Assembly: GCA_964593065.1 (NCBI GenBank)
Contig: CAZQGO010000022.1
Coordinates: 1 to 51,912, forward strand
Direction: 5' to 3'
Origin: CAZQGO01 sp964593065
Lineage (GTDB): Bacteria; Oederibacteriota; JAAXVQ01
Length of the DNA stretch: 51,912 bases
In this document: positions 48,608-51,912 of the stretch, one piece after another
How the letters are laid out: each line of letters begins with the position of its first letter
Numbering within the stretch: the first letter of the stretch is position 1
Translations under genes and position numbers: made by a program
Notes under the pieces: generated by a model
Told to the model about the DNA's origin: nothing
The model's database searches: none
Seen by the model: only the letters and a program-made list of their open reading frames with translations

Positions 48608-49165
48608 TCACTCCCAGGTCAGGGCGTACAGGCCGTGGTCGTCCCCTCGGGCCAGGCACTTGGGGTGGGTGCAGTGCACGTTTTTGACCCCGGTCATCCT
48701 CGCCACTTCCTCAAAAAACGGCAGTTGATCGAGTTCGTGGTGCAGCGGCACCCCGGTAAAATCCCGGAGCATCAGTTCCACGCCATGGGGGGACTGTTGA
48801 TGCACCGTCAGGGTTCCGCTGTCCATGACCTGCCGCCAGATCTGCGCCGCCTTGCCGAGCACGTAGTTGGGGGTCGCGATCCGGATGAACATGCGGTAGA
48901 TCCCGTTCATGTCCTTGCGGGCGTGGTAGACCGCGCTTTCCCGGATCAAGGCGTAATCCCCCTGCCCGAACATCTGGTCCGCCTGGAGCAAGAAGCGCGT
49001 ATAGGCGCCGTATTCGACCCAGGAAATGGGCAGTATTTTTTTGGAAAGCACCGCGGCATCTGCGGGCGCCAAGCCGGCGATGACTTTTTCCACCGCGCCG
49101 GGCCCCGCTTGGCGCGTGATGAATTCCGTCAGAGTCAACCAAGCGGTTCCCCGCACTGCGGCCAT
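48608..49165 (-). CDS. DUF2378/TIGR02265-like protein, second copy
   Basis: This 185-residue protein shows the DUF2378 pattern clearly: RGTAWLTLTEFITR at the start, ILPISWVEYGAYTRFLLQADQMFGQGD, a helix ending KDMNGIYRMFIRI, and PNYVLGKAAQIWRQVMDSGTLTV. The C-terminus has an HCTHPKC pair and ends in an aromatic strand (LYALTWE). The gene at 5643 shares the plan. Function is unknown. It is followed by the MscS gene after 52 bp, and the two may be co-transcribed. GGAGGGGG precedes the ATG. Confidence 0.65.
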   Translation of the reverse strand: MAAVRGTAWLTLTEFITRQAGPGAVEKVIAGLAPADAAVLSKKILPISWVEYGAYTRFLLQADQMFGQGDYALIRESAVYHARKDMNGIYRMFIRIATPNYVLGKAAQIWRQVMDSGTLTVHQQSPHGVELMLRDFTGVPLHHELDQLPFFEEVARMTGVKNVHCTHPKCLARGDDHGLYALTWE

Positions 49166-49206
49166 GTCCCCCTCCTCGTGACCGGTTGCTGTCCTGTAAT
49201 CGCATT

Positions 49207-49234
49207 ATCATAGCATTATGCCCGCCGGTGGCAA
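49207..49234 (-). promoter_or_regulatory. Putative promoter of the DUF2378-MscS unit
   Basis: The minus strand has TTGCCA (49229-49234), 16 bp and TATGAT (49207-49212), about 42 bp before the start codon at 49165. A TATACT at 49309-49314 on the plus strand may be the -10 for the K+ channel gene but lacks a good -35. Confidence 0.5.
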
Positions 49235-49353
49235 AAGCCCGTTTTCAACAAAACCCGGGAATACCCGGCGGCGCATTTTTATCGTATGCCCCGGGCCGCC
49301 TTTTTTGTTATACTTGCCGGCAGACACTCCTATCCTTGAAATAGATCGAGACC

Positions 49354-50601
49354 ATGCTGAAATCCTCTGTTCTTCAAAAGCTTTTTTCCTTCGCCGAGGG
49401 TTGGGCCGCGGAATATAAGACTCTTTTCTTCCTCTTCCGGCGCGAAAAAGTTTTCCGGTATTTTCTTTTTTTGGTTTATTTGGTGCTGGCTTCGGGCCTG
49501 CTGTTCTTTTTCCTGGAGTACGACCGCATTGCCGCCGCTCATCCCCTGACACGGTCCGCGACCCTTTTCGACGAGCTGGTGACGGTCCTGTACTGGGCCA
49601 TCGTCACCATTTCCACCTGCGGCTACGGGGACATCACGCCCATCACGCTCGGCGGCCGGCTGCTGGTCATCTGCACGCTCTTTTTCAGCATTGCCGCAGT
49701 TTCCATGTTCACCGCCAACCTGGCTTCGGCGCTGACCACCAAGAAAATGATGGAAAGGAGGGGAGTCATGGACCTTTCCCACTACCGCCGGCATTGTATC
49801 CTCTGCGGCTGGAAGCAGGCCATGGACAAGCTGCTCGACGAAATCGTTTTCAACAATCCCGCCATCGATCTGAAAAAGATCATCGTCATTGCCAATGTGG
49901 AACCGGAGGTCATCGAGGTTTTTCACCAGCAGTTCCCGGCCTACCAGAAGGTGATGATCCTGCGCGGGGAACATTATCAGGAAACCCTGCTGCGCAAGGC
50001 CAACGTGGCCGAGGCCGACCAGGTTTTCATCTTGGCGGACGAAAGTTCTCCCGCCGCCTCGCGGACCGAAATGGACTCCAAGACCGTCATGACCGCCATG
50101 ACCATCCGGACCGTCTCCCGGGACGTGCGCGTGTGCGCCGAACTCCTGGACGTCAAGTTCGAAAAATACCTGCGCTCGGCCCACGTGGACGACATCATTT
50201 TCACCAGCGAATACAGCCGGGTGCTCATCGCCAATACCTTTTCCCAGGTGGGGATGGCCAAGGTGGTGAACGACCTGCTGGACGCGCACACCCCGGCGTT
50301 CATCATGACCGAGAAGATCCCGGGAGGCTACGTCGGCAAACCGTTCTCGGACCTGCGCGAGCATTACCGCCGGGTCTCCCGTTCCATCTTGATCGGCTTG
50401 GTCGAAAACGTGGGCAGCTTTTTCGAGCGCAAACAGGAAGCGCTCCGCGAGGCGCAAAAGACCGCCGACGTCGGCCGGCTGGTCGAAAACCTGAAAACCG
50501 CGAAACGGCTCGAGAACAACCTGCCCCATCTCAATCCCGAGGACGGGTACCCCGTGCCGCAACACGCGCTGGCCGTGCTGGTCCGGGCGAGGAAGCCATG
50601 A
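49354..50601 (+). CDS. Two-helix K+ channel with RCK domain
   Basis: This 415-residue protein has two membrane helices (about residues 34-55 and 100-122) and a pore loop with the filter TISTCGYGD (residues about 85-93), in which the usual Val before GYGD is Cys. A cytoplasmic RCK_N-like Rossmann domain follows (from RRHCILCGW, about 143-265, GxGxxG degenerate), with a Met-rich strand region and an RCK_C-like segment near 305-340. Such channels pass K+ and are gated by ligands on the RCK ring. The cyclic-nucleotide-binding gene overlaps its stop by 4 bp (ATGA). The Shine-Dalgarno is weak. Confidence 0.87.
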   Translation: MLKSSVLQKLFSFAEGWAAEYKTLFFLFRREKVFRYFLFLVYLVLASGLLFFFLEYDRIAAAHPLTRSATLFDELVTVLYWAIVTISTCGYGDITPITLGGRLLVICTLFFSIAAVSMFTANLASALTTKKMMERRGVMDLSHYRRHCILCGWKQAMDKLLDEIVFNNPAIDLKKIIVIANVEPEVIEVFHQQFPAYQKVMILRGEHYQETLLRKANVAEADQVFILADESSPAASRTEMDSKTVMTAMTIRTVSRDVRVCAELLDVKFEKYLRSAHVDDIIFTSEYSRVLIANTFSQVGMAKVVNDLLDAHTPAFIMTEKIPGGYVGKPFSDLREHYRRVSRSILIGLVENVGSFFERKQEALREAQKTADVGRLVENLKTAKRLENNLPHLNPEDGYPVPQHALAVLVRARKP

Positions 50602-51092
50602 GCAAAATCGTCAACCGCCTGGAGCGCATCTCCCTGTTCAAGAACCTTCAGGACGACCCGCCCGCCCTGGAAAAAATCGCCGCCCTGATCCGGGCCAAAA
50701 CCTATTCCCGCGGCAGCTGCATCATCCGCGAGGGGGAAAGCGGCGACGCCATGTATATTTTGAACCGGGGCACGGTGCGGGTGGAAAAAAAGACCCTGTA
50801 CCGCGACAAATACACCGTGGCCAATTTGCAGGACGACCAGAACGTCTTTTTCGGCGAGGTGGCGCTCATGGACAATGACGTGCGTTCCGCGTCCGTCTTC
50901 GCCATCACGGCGGTGGAATGCTATGTCATCCGCAAAGACGATTTCGAACGCTTGTGCGAGGCCAATCCCAGGATCGGTTTCTACGTCATCCGCGAGATCG
51001 CCCGCTCCCTGGCCGGGCGGCTCCGCAAGACGACCACCGACAGCGCCACGCTCATCGCGGCGCTGATCCACGACGACGAGGCCGGCGAGTAG
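50598..51092 (+). CDS. Stand-alone cyclic-nucleotide-binding protein, coupled to the K+ channel
   Basis: This 164-residue protein is a single cNMP-binding domain: SLFKNLQDDPPALEKIAALIRAKTYSRGSCIIREGESGDAMYILNRGTV at the start, the phosphate-binding cassette-like VFFGEVALMDNDVRSASVFAI and a C-helix region (ECYVIRKDDFERLCEANPR). There is no DNA-binding helix-turn-helix, so it is not a CRP regulator. The start at 50598 follows GAGGAAG and overlaps the channel stop. The coupling implies a separate gating subunit for the channel. The classical phosphate-binding Arg of cAMP sites lies in DVRSAS. Confidence 0.83.
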   Translation: MSKIVNRLERISLFKNLQDDPPALEKIAALIRAKTYSRGSCIIREGESGDAMYILNRGTVRVEKKTLYRDKYTVANLQDDQNVFFGEVALMDNDVRSASVFAITAVECYVIRKDDFERLCEANPRIGFYVIREIARSLAGRLRKTTTDSATLIAALIHDDEAGE

Positions 51093-51155
51093 ATCCGGGG
51101 GCGCGCCCGAACGGCCCGCCCGCGCCGGCGGCGCCCGGCCCGAGGTTTTCAGCGT

Positions 51156-51848
51156 ATGCCTGAAAAACGCATGCAGACGGTCGCCCGGCATTTCAATTCC
51201 GAAGCCAGTCTCTTCGACGCCCGGATTCTGAAGATCGTCCCCCACTACCGCGAAATGCTGGAAGCCCTGGCCGCCGCCCTCCCGCGCCCGTCCCGGAAGA
51301 AATTGAGGATCCTCGACCTCGGCTGCGGAACCGGAGCGGTATCCTTTCTCGTCAAGAACCGCTTTCCGAACGCCTCCCTCCACTGCGTGGATCTGGTTCC
51401 GAACATGCTGAAGCTGGCCGCCGGCAAACTGCGCGGATTTTCCGGCGTCACCTTCGAGCAGGCCGATCTCCGGGCCTATGTCCCCCGCGGCCGGTATGAC
51501 GCGGTCGTTTCCTCCCTGGCCCTCCACCACCTCGCGACGGACGCGGCCAAGGCCCGGATGCACAGAAAAATCCACCGGGCGCTGGTCCCGGGGGGCGTTT
51601 TCGCCAACGCGGATATCACGGTCTCCGCCCGGGGCCGCCTCCAGGCGTATTACCTCGCGAAGTGGGCGGAATTCATCCGCCGGTCTTATTCGGAGGCGGA
51701 CATTCGCAGGAACTACCGCCGTTACCAGCGGGAAGACCGGCCTTCGGTGCTGCTGAAAGAGCTGCGTGAATTGGAAAGGATCGGGTTTCGCCGGCTGGAG
51801 ATTCTTTGGAAGTACTGCAACTTCGTAACCTACGCGGCGTATAAATAA
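51156..51848 (+). CDS. Class I SAM-dependent methyltransferase
   Basis: This 230-residue protein has the class I methyltransferase fold. Motif I is ILDLGCGTGAVS (near residue 52), the acidic loop is HCVDLVPNML, motif IV is YDAVVSSLALHHL, and GGVFANADI follows. The N-terminus (VARHFNSEASLFDARI) is of the UbiE/small-molecule type. The substrate is unknown. An in-frame ATG at 51171 is an alternative start. It is separated by 64 bp from the cNMP gene. Bases 51849-51912 to the window end show no gene. Confidence 0.85.
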   Translation: MPEKRMQTVARHFNSEASLFDARILKIVPHYREMLEALAAALPRPSRKKLRILDLGCGTGAVSFLVKNRFPNASLHCVDLVPNMLKLAAGKLRGFSGVTFEQADLRAYVPRGRYDAVVSSLALHHLATDAAKARMHRKIHRALVPGGVFANADITVSARGRLQAYYLAKWAEFIRRSYSEADIRRNYRRYQREDRPSVLLKELRELERIGFRRLEILWKYCNFVTYAAYK

Positions 51849-51912
51849 TCGGGAAAAATCGAACCAGGCCCGCCCGGCATGCGCGCGCGGGGGGAGCTTC
51901 CCTCACCGCGGC

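Noticed and set aside
49794..50597. N-terminal extension of the cNMP-binding protein
   Set aside because: The extension lies in a shadow frame of the K+ channel gene; the true start at 50598 has a Shine-Dalgarno and ATGA coupling.

Overview
The window is a GC-rich stretch of chromosome from a diderm (Gram-negative-type) bacterium. Evidence for two membranes includes three lipoproteins with lipobox cysteines, small outer-membrane beta-barrels, TolC/RND efflux pairs, a monofunctional peptidoglycan transglycosylase and BON-domain proteins. Four secreted proteins end in a similar C-terminal beta-sandwich of the FlgD/type A sorting kind, and two of these carry Thr/Pro-rich linkers. Together with an archaeal-type NrpR regulator beside an FMN-dependent glutamate-synthase-like protein, this points to an uncultivated, possibly anaerobic lineage (FCB-like or a candidate phylum such as FCPU426 or Elusimicrobiota). 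The sequence alone does not fix the taxon. No rRNA, tRNA, CRISPR array, prophage or complete insertion sequence was seen.

Layout. 1-10.5 kb: mostly minus-strand envelope genes (four-helix membrane protein, M23 lipoprotein with an outer-membrane barrel, DUF2914 protein, toroid lipoprotein, DUF2378-like protein, 51-residue membrane peptide, barrel protein) plus two plus-strand secreted proteins. Six near-identical sigma70-type promoters with exactly 17-bp spacers lie on the minus strand here, five of them directly upstream of such genes. 10.5-14.5 kb: a lipoprotein, two paralogous SGNH-like secreted proteins and a REP-associated (Y1/RAYT) transposase, among scattered copies of a GTGCC-type inverted repeat. 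14.6-21.6 kb: MFS exporter coupled to a GT39-like glycosyltransferase with TPRs, then mtgA and an SLC12-like transporter on the other strand. 21.7-30 kb: two radical SAM proteins, a W-rich tandem-repeat protein, a large two-domain secreted protein with Thr/Pro linkers, an Ig-like secreted protein and a six-BON-domain protein. 30.1-34.6 kb: TolC plus RND pump. 34.7-37.8 kb: glutamate-synthase-like gene divergent from nrpR, with two matched operators over the promoter and leader of the former. 37.8-40.6 kb: hydrolase, VIT-like protein, DUF2934 protein, RsgA. 40.7-47.7 kb: a PepSY-response regulator-histidine kinase-TolC-RND cluster. 47.9-51.8 kb: MscS channel and a second DUF2378-like protein, divergent from a K+ channel coupled to a separate cyclic-nucleotide-binding protein, then a methyltransferase.

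How they work together. The clearest circuits are (i) NrpR probably repressing the adjacent glutamate-synthase-like gene through two ATTGGC-N8-GCCAAT sites, (ii) the PepSY/two-component/efflux cluster, which looks like an envelope or metal/antimicrobial response, (iii) a split cyclic-nucleotide-gated K+ channel, and (iv) the shared promoter element, which suggests a co-regulated set of envelope genes. Both RND loci lack a periplasmic adaptor gene within the window.
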